DNA of 64,000 nt from an uncultured archaeon (GTDB taxonomy: Archaea; Halobacteriota; Methanosarcinia; Methanosarcinales; Methanoperedenaceae). Made by a program: the position numbers and the translations under genes. The notes beneath the pieces were generated by a model, which was not told the origin of the DNA, made no database searches, and saw only the letters and a program-made list of their open reading frames with translations. This document shows, piece after piece, positions 54,642-61,799 of the stretch. Numbering within the stretch: the stretch's first letter is position 1; each line of letters starts with the position of its first letter. The stretch is taken from NCBI GenBank assembly GCA_902386205.1, contig CABMIH010000075.1, positions 25,579 through 89,578 on the forward strand. Direction: 5' to 3'.

Positions 54642-55193
54642 TTACTTAACAGAATACAGTTGCTTTAAGAGGTCCACCGCGCCATTTATCTGATTTTGTG
54701 ACAAATTCCACCCGAATGATCCAGCAGTTTTCTGTATTTCAATAATAGTCATCCGTTTACTCTGGCTGGAGATTATATAATATACTTTTGCTGCGCAGGA
54801 AAGCATATTTGCATCGAGATTTACAGTTTCTTGGCAAGTACTGACTAAATTAAAAATCTTATTTATTTCAACTTCACTCTCTTGATTTATATGTTCTACT
54901 ACCTTATTACCATCTGATGTCAAAGTATAGCGGTATCGTTTCCAATCATCAGGAACTGGAAATCCTGTAGTTTTGGCGGTTTCTATTTCTTCTTTTAAGA
55001 AATCAAGATCAATCAGTTCCTGGATGGCTCCAGCTACTTCAGCGCTGTAGGGGCCATAGTAATGAGGTCTGTATTTAATATCAACTATTTTGGATACATT
55101 TTCAAAATACATCAGTTTTTGAATGGCTGTGCGACCAGTAATACTACCTCCTGCGGCACTAATTGTTGCCAGTATTGCATCAAAAATAATCAT
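54642..55193 (-). CDS. YwgA-like protein
   Basis: A 183-residue protein starting with a helix and the motif RTAIQKLMYFENVSKIVDIK, then YRPHYYGPYSAEVAGAIQEL, the pattern of the YwgA family. It precedes the HD phosphohydrolase by 12 nt, as ywgA and ywfO are adjacent in Bacillus. The C-terminal half (about 90 residues) is helical and not recognised. Biochemical role unknown; it may regulate the HD enzyme. Confidence 0.6.
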   Translation of the reverse strand: MIIFDAILATISAAGGSITGRTAIQKLMYFENVSKIVDIKYRPHYYGPYSAEVAGAIQELIDLDFLKEEIETAKTTGFPVPDDWKRYRYTLTSDGNKVVEHINQESEVEINKIFNLVSTCQETVNLDANMLSCAAKVYYIISSQSKRMTIIEIQKTAGSFGWNLSQNQINGAVDLLKQLYSVK

Positions 55194-55422
55194 AACAAAT
55201 GTTCTCCGTCACTAATTCTTATTTCCATGTATTTTAATGACATGGATATGTTATTCACCCTCATGATATAACCTTTGACCAAGCAAAGTGAAAGTAATCA
55301 CTTTAAACCTCATTTTCCTTTTTCAACGGTTATATGTAATTGATTTTCATAAACTTATATTTTTCTGTTTATAATATCACAAGTTAGCAATACAGGTGCA
55401 CCCTCCGCCCCCGATAAGAACG

Positions 55423-55465
55423 GCGCGCCCGGTGTCGGTGAGGCCGGGCGGCGCTGCGATGTGCG
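55423..55465 (+). repeat. GC-rich hairpin repeat, copy 2 of 4
   Basis: GCGC-GCCCGG, the loop TGTCGGTGAGG, then CCGGGC-G-GCGC, followed by TGCGATGTGCG. It lies in the 614-nt gap between the YwgA-like gene and the MNT gene. The stem is a full 10 pairs with one bulge. Confidence 0.78.
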
Positions 55466-55514
55466 GCGCTTTATGGCCGTCCGGAATCTTAATAAGATTT
55501 TCATGCACTCCAAT

Positions 55515-55584
55515 CACAGCGAAGGATGCAAAGGTCGCAAAGAAGAGAAGCAATTTCTTTGCGTTCTTCGCGCTCTCTGCGGTG
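55515..55584. repeat. Imperfect palindromic element, MITE-like
   Basis: The segment CACAGCGAAGGATGCAAAGG...CGCTCTCTGCGGTG is an imperfect inverted repeat with an inner exact 9-bp pair CGCAAAGAA (55536-55544) and TTCTTTGCG (55555-55563). It resembles the palindromic 'GCAAAGAA/CGCAGAG' repeats found scattered in many prokaryotic genomes. It lies in the same gap as repeat copy 2. Confidence 0.5.
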
Positions 55585-55807
55585 AGTTTACTCCCCAGTG
55601 TGTTATACTTAATACTGATGCGCCGGAATACCCATAAATTCCATTCTCTCCCAAAAGCGCATCCACTGCCCGCCCTATCTCGAATGCGGCGCGCCCAGCT
55701 TGAAGGTTTGCCTCTCAGGTATGGCTGGCAGAATAAATTAATCATATTGCAGGATAAAAAGGATGTGATACAATGATCAACGGTATTTCTCACCAAAAGA
55801 AGGTTGT

Positions 55808-56095
55808 ATGAATACGCAAATAGTCGAAATACGAGATAAAATCCTTAACGCCCTCAAACGGAATGATGTTAAACGTGCGTCCCTTTTTGGTTCTGTTGTA
55901 AGGGGGGAATTAACAGATGAAAGTGATATAGATATTCTCGTTGAATTCAGGGGGAAAAAGAGTCTTCTTGACCTTGCAGGCTTAAAATTAGATCTCGAAG
56001 AGGTGCTGGAAAGGAAGGTTGATGTCCTTACCTACAATTCCCTGCATCCTCTTTTAAAGGATAGGATACTTCGCGAACAGGAAGTGATACTATAA
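55808..56095 (+). CDS. mntA: MNT-type nucleotidyltransferase antitoxin
   Basis: A 95-residue minimal nucleotidyltransferase. [20 protein letters not shown] holds the GSx(n)DxD catalytic pattern (Gly28-Ser29, Asp40, Asp42). In the MntA/HepT systems it AMPylates the HEPN toxin to silence it. The gene directly precedes the HEPN gene. Confidence 0.85.
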   Translation: MNTQIVEIRDKILNALKRNDVKRASLFGSVVRGELTDESDIDILVEFRGKKSLLDLAGLKLDLEEVLERKVDVLTYNSLHPLLKDRILREQEVIL

Positions 56096-56127
56096 AAAAA
56101 GATCCTGAGATTTTTCTTGAGCATATT

Positions 56128-56448
56128 TTGGAGAGTATTGAACTTATTGAGAACTATACATCACATAAAACCATCAGCGATTTCATTAAATCTGTTCAAC
56201 TTCAGGATTCGATCATCCGCAGGATAGAAATAATTGGGGAGGCTGTCAAGAATCTACCTGATGATATTAAGAACGAGTATCCTGAGGTTCCATGGAAAAA
56301 GATAGCCGGTATGAGAGACATCCTTATCCATGAATACTTCGGAATTGATCTGGACTTGACATGGCAGGTAGTACAAAAGGACATTCCAGATCTAAAAAAA
56401 GAAATCTTGAAAATAAAACATGATTTAAAGACAAAATCTATCAAATAA
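56128..56448 (+). CDS. hepT: HEPN-domain toxin (HepT-like)
   Basis: A protein of about 106 residues from a TTG at 56128, or 118 residues if it starts at 56092. [12 protein letters not shown] contains the Rx4-6H catalytic motif of HEPN RNases. The usual family start ([11 protein letters not shown]) is encoded upstream, but the codon expected to be ATG, at 56092, reads ATA, overlapping the MNT stop. Start is therefore uncertain. Confidence 0.75.
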   Translation: MESIELIENYTSHKTISDFIKSVQLQDSIIRRIEIIGEAVKNLPDDIKNEYPEVPWKKIAGMRDILIHEYFGIDLDLTWQVVQKDIPDLKKEILKIKHDLKTKSIK

Positions 56449-56517
56449 TTGGCTCAAATGCTCCGGCCGCGCCGCCAGAAATGCGAAACAACCCCTCCTC
56501 TTCCCGACAGGGGAACC

Positions 56518-56560
56518 GCGCGCCCGGTGTCGGTGAGGTCGGGCAGCGCTGCAAAGTGTA
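56518..56560 (+). repeat. GC-rich hairpin repeat, copy 3 of 4
   Basis: GCGC-GCCCGG, the loop TGTCGGTGAGG, then TCGGGC-A-GCGC, followed by TGCAAAGTGTA. The C-to-T change turns a G-C pair into G-U and keeps the stem. It lies in the gap between HEPN and the truncated toxin. Confidence 0.78.
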
Positions 56561-56680
56561 CAGCGTTGCAGTTTCCATTCATAAAAGGCTTGAAAAGTGA
56601 ACACATACGCTATGGGTTCATTGCAATAGCGCACTGCCTTGGATGCAGAACAAGCCCACCTCCGCTGATGGATTGTATAG

Positions 56681-56914
56681 TGCTTTTACGGTAGAAAAAC
56701 TGACCATAACGTCCTTGACGGGTATTTCATTCCATACAGGTTAAATGTCAGTGGGGTTTTAAGATATCTGATAATAGGAGAATCGTATGGGAGTATACTA
56801 ACAGTAATCTTAGAACCTGCCGGAACTAAGGAAATGCGTTTAATAACGGCCTTTGATGCCACAGATGGCCGTAGAAAGTTATATCGTAAGAAAAGACAAA
56901 CGGTTATTAAATGA
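56681..56914 (+). pseudogene. 5'-truncated toxin gene (BrnT-like C-terminal part)
   Basis: An open stretch of 77 codons after an in-frame TAG, without an ATG, GTG or TTG at a suitable place before an internal ATG. The protein part RYLIIGESYGSILTVILEP and RLITAFDATDGRRKLYRKKR looks like the C-terminal half of small BrnT/DUF4258-type toxins. Its TGA overlaps the ATG of the next gene (ATGA), as in intact pairs. The 5' end may have been lost by recombination at repeat copy 3. Confidence 0.55.
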
Positions 56915-57093
56915 GAAAATACACAGCGAAAGATGAAGATGACCTCAAAAAACAAATTGAAAGCGATATAGAGTTAGATGAAGAACTGGAACAGGGAGAG
57001 CTTGTAAAAGGTCATGTGGTAGAAATAAGATACGCTGGTAAAAGGGCAGGCATTAAGAAAAAAGCTATTAAGAGAAGATCTGCCGTGGCATAA
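56911..57093 (+). CDS. Putative antitoxin, 60 residues
   Basis: A small, highly charged protein (MRKYTAKDEDDLKKQIESDI... with a basic C-terminus GIKKKAIKRRSAVA). It starts inside the stop of the truncated toxin, which is the reason to call it the antitoxin. No family recognised. If the toxin is dead, it is an orphan. Confidence 0.5.
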   Translation: MRKYTAKDEDDLKKQIESDIELDEELEQGELVKGHVVEIRYAGKRAGIKKKAIKRRSAVA

Positions 57094-57217
57094 TTTCTTA
57101 TATCTTCTTATAATTTGAACTTCATAAATACAGCTACACTTCCACTACTTTTTTTAAAAATCCACTGATATTGAAGTCAATTATTGTATCTGCGCCAGTC
57201 GGAAGCCCTCTGTCGTG

Positions 57218-57260
57218 ACGCGCCCAGTATCGGTGAGGCCGGGCTGTGCTGCGAAGTGCG
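57218..57260 (+). repeat. GC-rich hairpin repeat, copy 4 of 4
   Basis: ACGC-GCCCAG, the loop TATCGGTGAGG, then CCGGGC-T-GTGC, followed by TGCGAAGTGCG. This is the least paired copy (an A-C mismatch in the stem). It lies in the 321-nt gap between the putative antitoxin and the metalloprotease-like gene; apart from the repeat the gap holds no recognised element. Confidence 0.75.
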
Positions 57261-57414
57261 CTGCGTTATCCACGATTTCCCGGCCTTTGAAGGTCTTGAA
57301 CCTTGAGGATTTCTTTATAGCAGAAAACCATAATAAGAAGAAAACTGAAATGAATAAAAACGATTTAGAAATCGCATATCTCAAAATCATGCAGGTCTGC
57401 CCGGTACAACAAAT

Positions 57415-58101
57415 ATGTATATCCTACCACTGCTGGCAATTGCGCTCTATTTGATCTCAGAATACTTGCATCGCTCCCTGTCGTCAGTATCACAAACCCT
57501 ATACATTGTTCTTATGCTCCCTGGAACGATAGCGCATGAAACCAGTCATGCAATAGTGGCTTTGCTCATGGGCGCACGTATAACAGATTTCAGTGTCATA
57601 CCATCGGGGAACACTTTAGGACATATAGAACATACTGCTCCAAAGATACCTCTCATTGGAAATGCTGCAATATCTATCGCTCCATTGATCGGATGCCCGG
57701 CAATACTGCTGCTCGTAAGCAGCTTCTCTGGAGTGCATTTTGATCCTCCGCCGGGTTCCTCTGACATACTTATGGGAACAAGATTTTTACTTGAAGGAAC
57801 TCTTTCTTTTATTACAGGCCTGGATTATTATAACTGGAAAACATATGTTTTTCTTTACCTTGCACTGACGCTGGGAGCAGGCGCAGCGCCCAGCAAAACC
57901 GATATCATTAGCATGTTTCCGGGTCTAATTATTATTGTTGTGGTGATATATGCATTGAATTATTTCGGCATCACCACTCTATATCTGAATAACGCATTCT
58001 CCTGGTTAAGTGCAGCCCTAACAGTAGCGATAATTCCTCTTCTGGGTGTGGCAATCATTGTTACTGTGCTTAAACTGATAACAGGTGTAAGATCAGTATG
58101 A
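57415..58101 (+). CDS. Membrane protein with M50-like zinc metalloprotease motif
   Basis: A 228-residue polytopic protein. GTIAHETSHAIVALLMG contains HExxH (His41, Glu42, His45) within a membrane segment, the zinc site of site-2-protease-like enzymes. The later LDG-type motif of true S2P was not evident. About six spans. Function unknown; it closes the repeat-bounded island. Confidence 0.6.
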   Translation: MYILPLLAIALYLISEYLHRSLSSVSQTLYIVLMLPGTIAHETSHAIVALLMGARITDFSVIPSGNTLGHIEHTAPKIPLIGNAAISIAPLIGCPAILLLVSSFSGVHFDPPPGSSDILMGTRFLLEGTLSFITGLDYYNWKTYVFLYLALTLGAGAAPSKTDIISMFPGLIIIVVVIYALNYFGITTLYLNNAFSWLSAALTVAIIPLLGVAIIVTVLKLITGVRSV

Positions 58102-58198
58102 TCTTTATTCATAATTTTAAGATAATAATCACTCTCATAATCAGGAAGGCTTCTGAAGAAAAGCTTCAATTTTCATTTTGTTCCCAATCCTCGCTTCT

Positions 58199-58933
58199 TT
58201 ACACAAGCATGAATTTTATCCCGGCAATAACGAGAACTACAGCAAGCAGGCTATAAAGGGTGGAATTTGCAAACCCCTGGCTACCCAGCCGTGAACCGAT
58301 TATGCCCCCGAGTATTGCGGCAAATGCCAGTGGATAGATAACATCAGGCAGGGATTTCACACCTGCAAGATGCCCTGCAATGCCTGCTATGGAGTTCACG
58401 AGGATAAAGACCGCAGAGACCCCTGCAGTCTGCTTTGTTTTTGCCCAGCCCGTGAACAGGAGCAGGGGGCTCAGGAAAATTCCACCTCCCACGCCAACCG
58501 TTCCGGATAATAGTCCTATCCCTGCCCCGGAAAGCACAGCCCAGGGAACAGGAACAGGTTTAACCGAATCTGTTGCTGCCGATTGCCTGCTTTCAAAAAG
58601 CCGATATGCTGCGAACAACAGGATAATACCAACGGCTTGTTTGTAGTAAGAACCCGGCAGAGATAAAGCCCCCCCGATAAACGCAAAAGGAATCGAACTC
58701 ACAGCAAATGGCCAGAAGATATTCCACGAGAAATAGCCCGCCCTGTGGAATTGCACGGCGGCGATGGAGGCAACAAGAATATTAAGTATGAGAGCAGTCG
58801 GTTTCATTACATCAGGAGCAAGCCCGAATAATGCCATAGCTGCCAGATATCCCGAAGCCCCGGCATGACCGACTGTGGAATAAAGTATTCCCATTGCAAA
58901 GATCAGGATTGCAAGAAAAAAAGTGTCATTCAT
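58199..58933 (-). CDS. TauE/SafE-family permease
   Basis: A 244-residue membrane protein of the sulfite-exporter-like TauE/SafE family with eight spans, a conserved VGHAGASGYLAAMALFG near the N-terminus and GLLSGTVGVGGGIFLSPLLL in the middle. Substrate may be a sulfur anion; unproven. Confidence 0.88.
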   Translation of the reverse strand: MNDTFFLAILIFAMGILYSTVGHAGASGYLAAMALFGLAPDVMKPTALILNILVASIAAVQFHRAGYFSWNIFWPFAVSSIPFAFIGGALSLPGSYYKQAVGIILLFAAYRLFESRQSAATDSVKPVPVPWAVLSGAGIGLLSGTVGVGGGIFLSPLLLFTGWAKTKQTAGVSAVFILVNSIAGIAGHLAGVKSLPDVIYPLAFAAILGGIIGSRLGSQGFANSTLYSLLAVVLVIAGIKFMLV

Positions 58934-58956
58934 ATAATTATTTCATTGTAAAATTC

Positions 58957-59658
58957 TTATTTGACACCAAACTCGTTTTCCATATTATCCAAAAGCAGAT
59001 TTAACGTTTTATTCATTTCATCGACATGTCCGATCTTTGAAGTGATCTCATCCGCCTTCTGGATAAATTTCCCCTCCACGAGGTCTTCAATGCAGCTCTT
59101 GAACATGAGATTGATGCTATCGACCGAATATTCAAGATGGAATTGGATTCCTATTATTTTTCCATATTCGAATGCCTGATTCTGGCATGCTTCGCTCTCT
59201 GCAGTTCTTGCAGCGCCATCAGGTATCCTGAACGTATCGCCATGCCAGTGGAAAGCCATGAATTCCCGGGGGAAATTACTGAAAATCAGGGACTTATTAC
59301 CTTGCGCTGTTAACGAAACCGGGAACCAGCCGATTTCCTTATATTTGTTCCGGCTGACCTTCCCGCCAAGGACATCTGCGATAAGCTGGGAGCCAAGACA
59401 AACCCCCAGCAGGAGTTTTTTCTTCTTGATGGCATCTGCAATGAATTTTTTTTCCGTAACAAGCCAGGGATATTTTTTTTCCTCATAGATGTTCATCGAG
59501 CCGCCCATTATGACCAGCCAGTCGAAGTCATTCATATCCGGGAATTTTTCTTTTTTGAATAATCGTGTTCGTGTAATCGTATGGCCTTTGTTTTTTGCCC
59601 ATACTTCGATATTTGCAAGTCCCTCAAAGGGTTCGTGTTCAAGTGAATGAATTCTCAT
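58957..59658 (-). CDS. Class-I glutamine amidotransferase-like protein
   Basis: A 233-residue GATase1 homologue. LLGVCLGSQLIADVLGG carries the nucleophile Cys87 and GIQFHLEYS the His174/Glu176 pair, so the triad is intact. It resembles GMP synthase subunit relatives (COG0518), but a partner synthase domain is absent. Substrate unknown. It is 15 nt downstream of the CBS gene. Confidence 0.82.
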   Translation of the reverse strand: MRIHSLEHEPFEGLANIEVWAKNKGHTITRTRLFKKEKFPDMNDFDWLVIMGGSMNIYEEKKYPWLVTEKKFIADAIKKKKLLLGVCLGSQLIADVLGGKVSRNKYKEIGWFPVSLTAQGNKSLIFSNFPREFMAFHWHGDTFRIPDGAARTAESEACQNQAFEYGKIIGIQFHLEYSVDSINLMFKSCIEDLVEGKFIQKADEITSKIGHVDEMNKTLNLLLDNMENEFGVK

Positions 59659-59673
59659 CGTTTCTCCTCCTGT

Positions 59674-60063
59674 TTATTGTATCGCTAATTCTTCATTAAA
59701 CCTGTAGGTATGCAGTATATCATCAGCTCTGATAATGCCTATCCTCTCTCCATTCTCAACCACCGAAATATACGCTGCTTTACAGTGCTCGAACATCACG
59801 ATGGCATCAATGAGCCATTTATCAGAGTCAATTGACAATTCCGGTGAGTGCATGATATCATCCACTGAAATATCGAAATTCGCTCTCTCTGCCACGCTCC
59901 GCATTATATCTTCTACTGAGATAATGCCAGCAAGCCTTCCATTTTTCGCGATTAGCAAGCTTGCAACTTTATTCCTCTTCATAAGCTGTGCAGCCTCAAC
60001 AAGTGTTGTCCCTGTGGGAACTACTACCGGGTTTGAGAGGAGGATGTGGCTTATCTTGGACAT
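59674..60063 (-). CDS. CBS-pair domain protein
   Basis: A 129-residue protein made of two CBS repeats (VEAAQLMKRNKVASLLIAKN and IDAIVMFEHCKAAYISVVEN, each with a GIISVEDIM/GIIRADDIL type end). CBS pairs bind adenine nucleotides or SAM. It has no other domain. It is 135 nt downstream of the nif-linked ferredoxin gene; whether it is in that operon is not clear because of the inverted repeat between them. Confidence 0.85.
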   Translation of the reverse strand: MSKISHILLSNPVVVPTGTTLVEAAQLMKRNKVASLLIAKNGRLAGIISVEDIMRSVAERANFDISVDDIMHSPELSIDSDKWLIDAIVMFEHCKAAYISVVENGERIGIIRADDILHTYRFNEELAIQ

Positions 60064-60096
60064 TGTTATTTACCTCTTTTAATTTCAATGTAAATT

Positions 60097-60169
60097 AACC
60101 ACAGATAAACGCAGATGAACGCAGATTTGCTAGATCGGTATCTGCGTTTATCGGCGTTCATCGGCGGTT
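60097..60169. repeat. Imperfect inverted repeat, 30-bp arms, between ferredoxin and CBS genes
   Basis: Left arm 60097-60126 (AACCACAGATAAACGCAGAT...) and right arm 60140-60169 are complementary at 25 of 30 positions, with a 13-nt centre. Each arm contains a doubled ATCTGCGTT(C/T)AT unit. This matches the common palindromic 'ACAGATAAACGCAGAT' elements of many bacteria and archaea. The resulting RNA hairpin could end or trim the nif transcript. Confidence 0.65.
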
Positions 60170-60197
60170 TTTTCTCCGTGCCCTTGTTCCCAACTTC

Positions 60198-60473
60198 TCA
60201 TCCGACCCTTACCTTCGGCTCACAAACAATATTCTTCTTCGGGCATCCCCGCGCGCATGCGCCGCAGCCGATACAGTTCTCTGGATACGCTACGGTCATG
60301 ACCTTGGCGCCGCAGAGGTCATCGGCATTGGGATGATCTATGTACTCGAACACCCCGCGCCCGCATATCTTGAAGCACTTTCCGCAGCATCCGCAGTCGT
60401 TGATATTGCTCCTGACCACAAAGGAGGGAGTCCAGCTCCCGCCTGATGCTGTTATTCCTGTTATATATTCCAT
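60198..60473 (-). CDS. fdxB: Nif-linked two [4Fe-4S] ferredoxin, FdxB/ferredoxin III-like
   Basis: A 91-residue ferredoxin. It starts MEYITGITASGGSWTPSFV, the N-terminal signature of nif-specific ferredoxin III, and has cysteines at 27, 30, 33, 37 and 67, 70, 73, 77 (CxxCxxCxxxC twice), enough for two [4Fe-4S] clusters. It begins six bases after the nifK stop, with TGAGGA in the stop region as its Shine-Dalgarno sequence. It may pass electrons to NifH. Confidence 0.8.
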   Translation of the reverse strand: MEYITGITASGGSWTPSFVVRSNINDCGCCGKCFKICGRGVFEYIDHPNADDLCGAKVMTVAYPENCIGCGACARGCPKKNIVCEPKVRVG

Positions 60474-60479
60474 AAATCC

Positions 60480-61799
60480 TCACTGGTGCAGCTTGTTGGG
60501 ATCATACTTGTGCCCCAGGATGGCATTTGTCATCTGGTCAAGCAGGTATATCGAACCGTTGTAGCCTAAAATGGGATATCGATAAACACCCACGCGGTCG
60601 TACACAGGGAACCCGAAGCGCACAAGCGGAACGCCCTCATCATCCGCTAAGTCCTTGCCCTTGGAGTTTCCAAGTATCAGTTCTGCACCGTAGGTTTTTA
60701 CAGCTTCATGGAATTCATAAAGGTCTGTGCCTTCAAGGATCTGCGTATCTGTCTTATATTCGGCGTTTACCTCCTTTATGTCAGGCGCAAAGTCCTTATG
60801 CTTCGTGGCAGTCATCGCAACAGTTGGATCCATACCTGCTTCTGCGCAAAACCGCACGATAGCAGATACAAGATCAGGGTCGCCAAATATCGCGACCTTG
60901 CGCCCAAACATATAGTGGTGTACATCAACCATGCTGTCAATCAGGCGACCGCGCTCCTTCTTTATCTCATCCGGGATCACAGCGCCGCTTAAGCTGCTGA
61001 TGTTTTGCACGAACCTGTCAGTGTTCGCAACACCTATGGGCGCTGGATCAAGCACGGTCGGCACGTTGAACTTGTTCCTCAGATAAGTTGCAGCAGAACT
61101 CGCTGTCCTGCATATCGATATCGTACCAAGCGAGTTTGCCGAATCTGCGATTTCTGATGCCTCAGTTCCGCCATCAGGCAGAAGGGGTTTATGAACTCCC
61201 GGAAGGATAGGAGAATCAAGTGTCTCTGAGATATCAGACAGGAATATGCTCTTCACATTCATGATGCGAAGTATTTTCTTTATCTCCCTGATATCGCCGG
61301 GATTGATTATGCCTGTGATGATGTTTATTTTGTAATTGGGTTTATCCTTCACAGCAAGCGTTTCCACAAGTGCCTTCATGGCATTGTCATAGCCTGTAAG
61401 ATGCGTTCCCACATAACTTGGAGTGGACGCCGGGATTATCTTCACGGCATCGCCCGGCGCAAGCGCATTCTTTGAGATCAGTCTAACATCATCTCCTATG
61501 GTTTCGCTCATGCAGGTTGTGCATATACCGATAATGGCTGGATTGATCCTTGACTTCACGTTCTTTATTGCTTCTGTCAGATTCTTGGCTCCACCGTAAA
61601 CGGCAGCATCCTCAGCCAGAGAGGAAACCGCCACTTCTGCTGATTCGCGAAAGTGCCGTGCAATATTGTAGCGCGGATATGTGCTGCATCCCTGCGAGCC
61701 GTGTACAAGCGGAACACAGCCATGCACTCCCATATAGGCAAGTATGGCGCCCATAGGCTGGCACATCTTTGGTGGATTGATCGCTACACTTCGAGCCAT
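60480..61799 (-). CDS. nifK: Nitrogenase molybdenum-iron protein beta chain
   Basis: A 439-residue NifK, short at the N-terminus as in archaeal forms. The P-cluster cysteines are Cys13 (KMCQPMGA), Cys38 (GSQGC) and Cys96 (CTTCMSETIGDD). It pairs with NifD, whose stop codon abuts its ATG. A ferredoxin gene follows directly; nifE and nifN do not. Confidence 0.93.
   Translation of the reverse strand: MARSVAINPPKMCQPMGAILAYMGVHGCVPLVHGSQGCSTYPRYNIARHFRESAEVAVSSLAEDAAVYGGAKNLTEAIKNVKSRINPAIIGICTTCMSETIGDDVRLISKNALAPGDAVKIIPASTPSYVGTHLTGYDNAMKALVETLAVKDKPNYKINIITGIINPGDIREIKKILRIMNVKSIFLSDISETLDSPILPGVHKPLLPDGGTEASEIADSANSLGTISICRTASSAATYLRNKFNVPTVLDPAPIGVANTDRFVQNISSLSGAVIPDEIKKERGRLIDSMVDVHHYMFGRKVAIFGDPDLVSAIVRFCAEAGMDPTVAMTATKHKDFAPDIKEVNAEYKTDTQILEGTDLYEFHEAVKTYGAELILGNSKGKDLADDEGVPLVRFGFPVYDRVGVYRYPILGYNGSIYLLDQMTNAILGHKYDPNKLHQ

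Noticed and set aside
55584..55740. Possible protein remnant on the minus strand (reads AAFEIGRAVDALLGENGIYG in one frame)
   Set aside because: The frame looks somewhat protein-like, but has no start, no recognised family and is less than 60 codons long between repeats.
53269..57260. Integron attC sites
   Set aside because: The cassette-like order invites the comparison, but the repeats lack the GTTRRRY-type and complementary RYYYAAC ends, and no integrase is present in the window.
53146..57390. Peptides reading through the hairpin repeats (such as ARPVSVRPG on plus, PGLTDTGR on minus)
   Set aside because: The shared peptides arise because the DNA repeat is conserved in several frames; no frame is consistently open with a start and a ribosome site.
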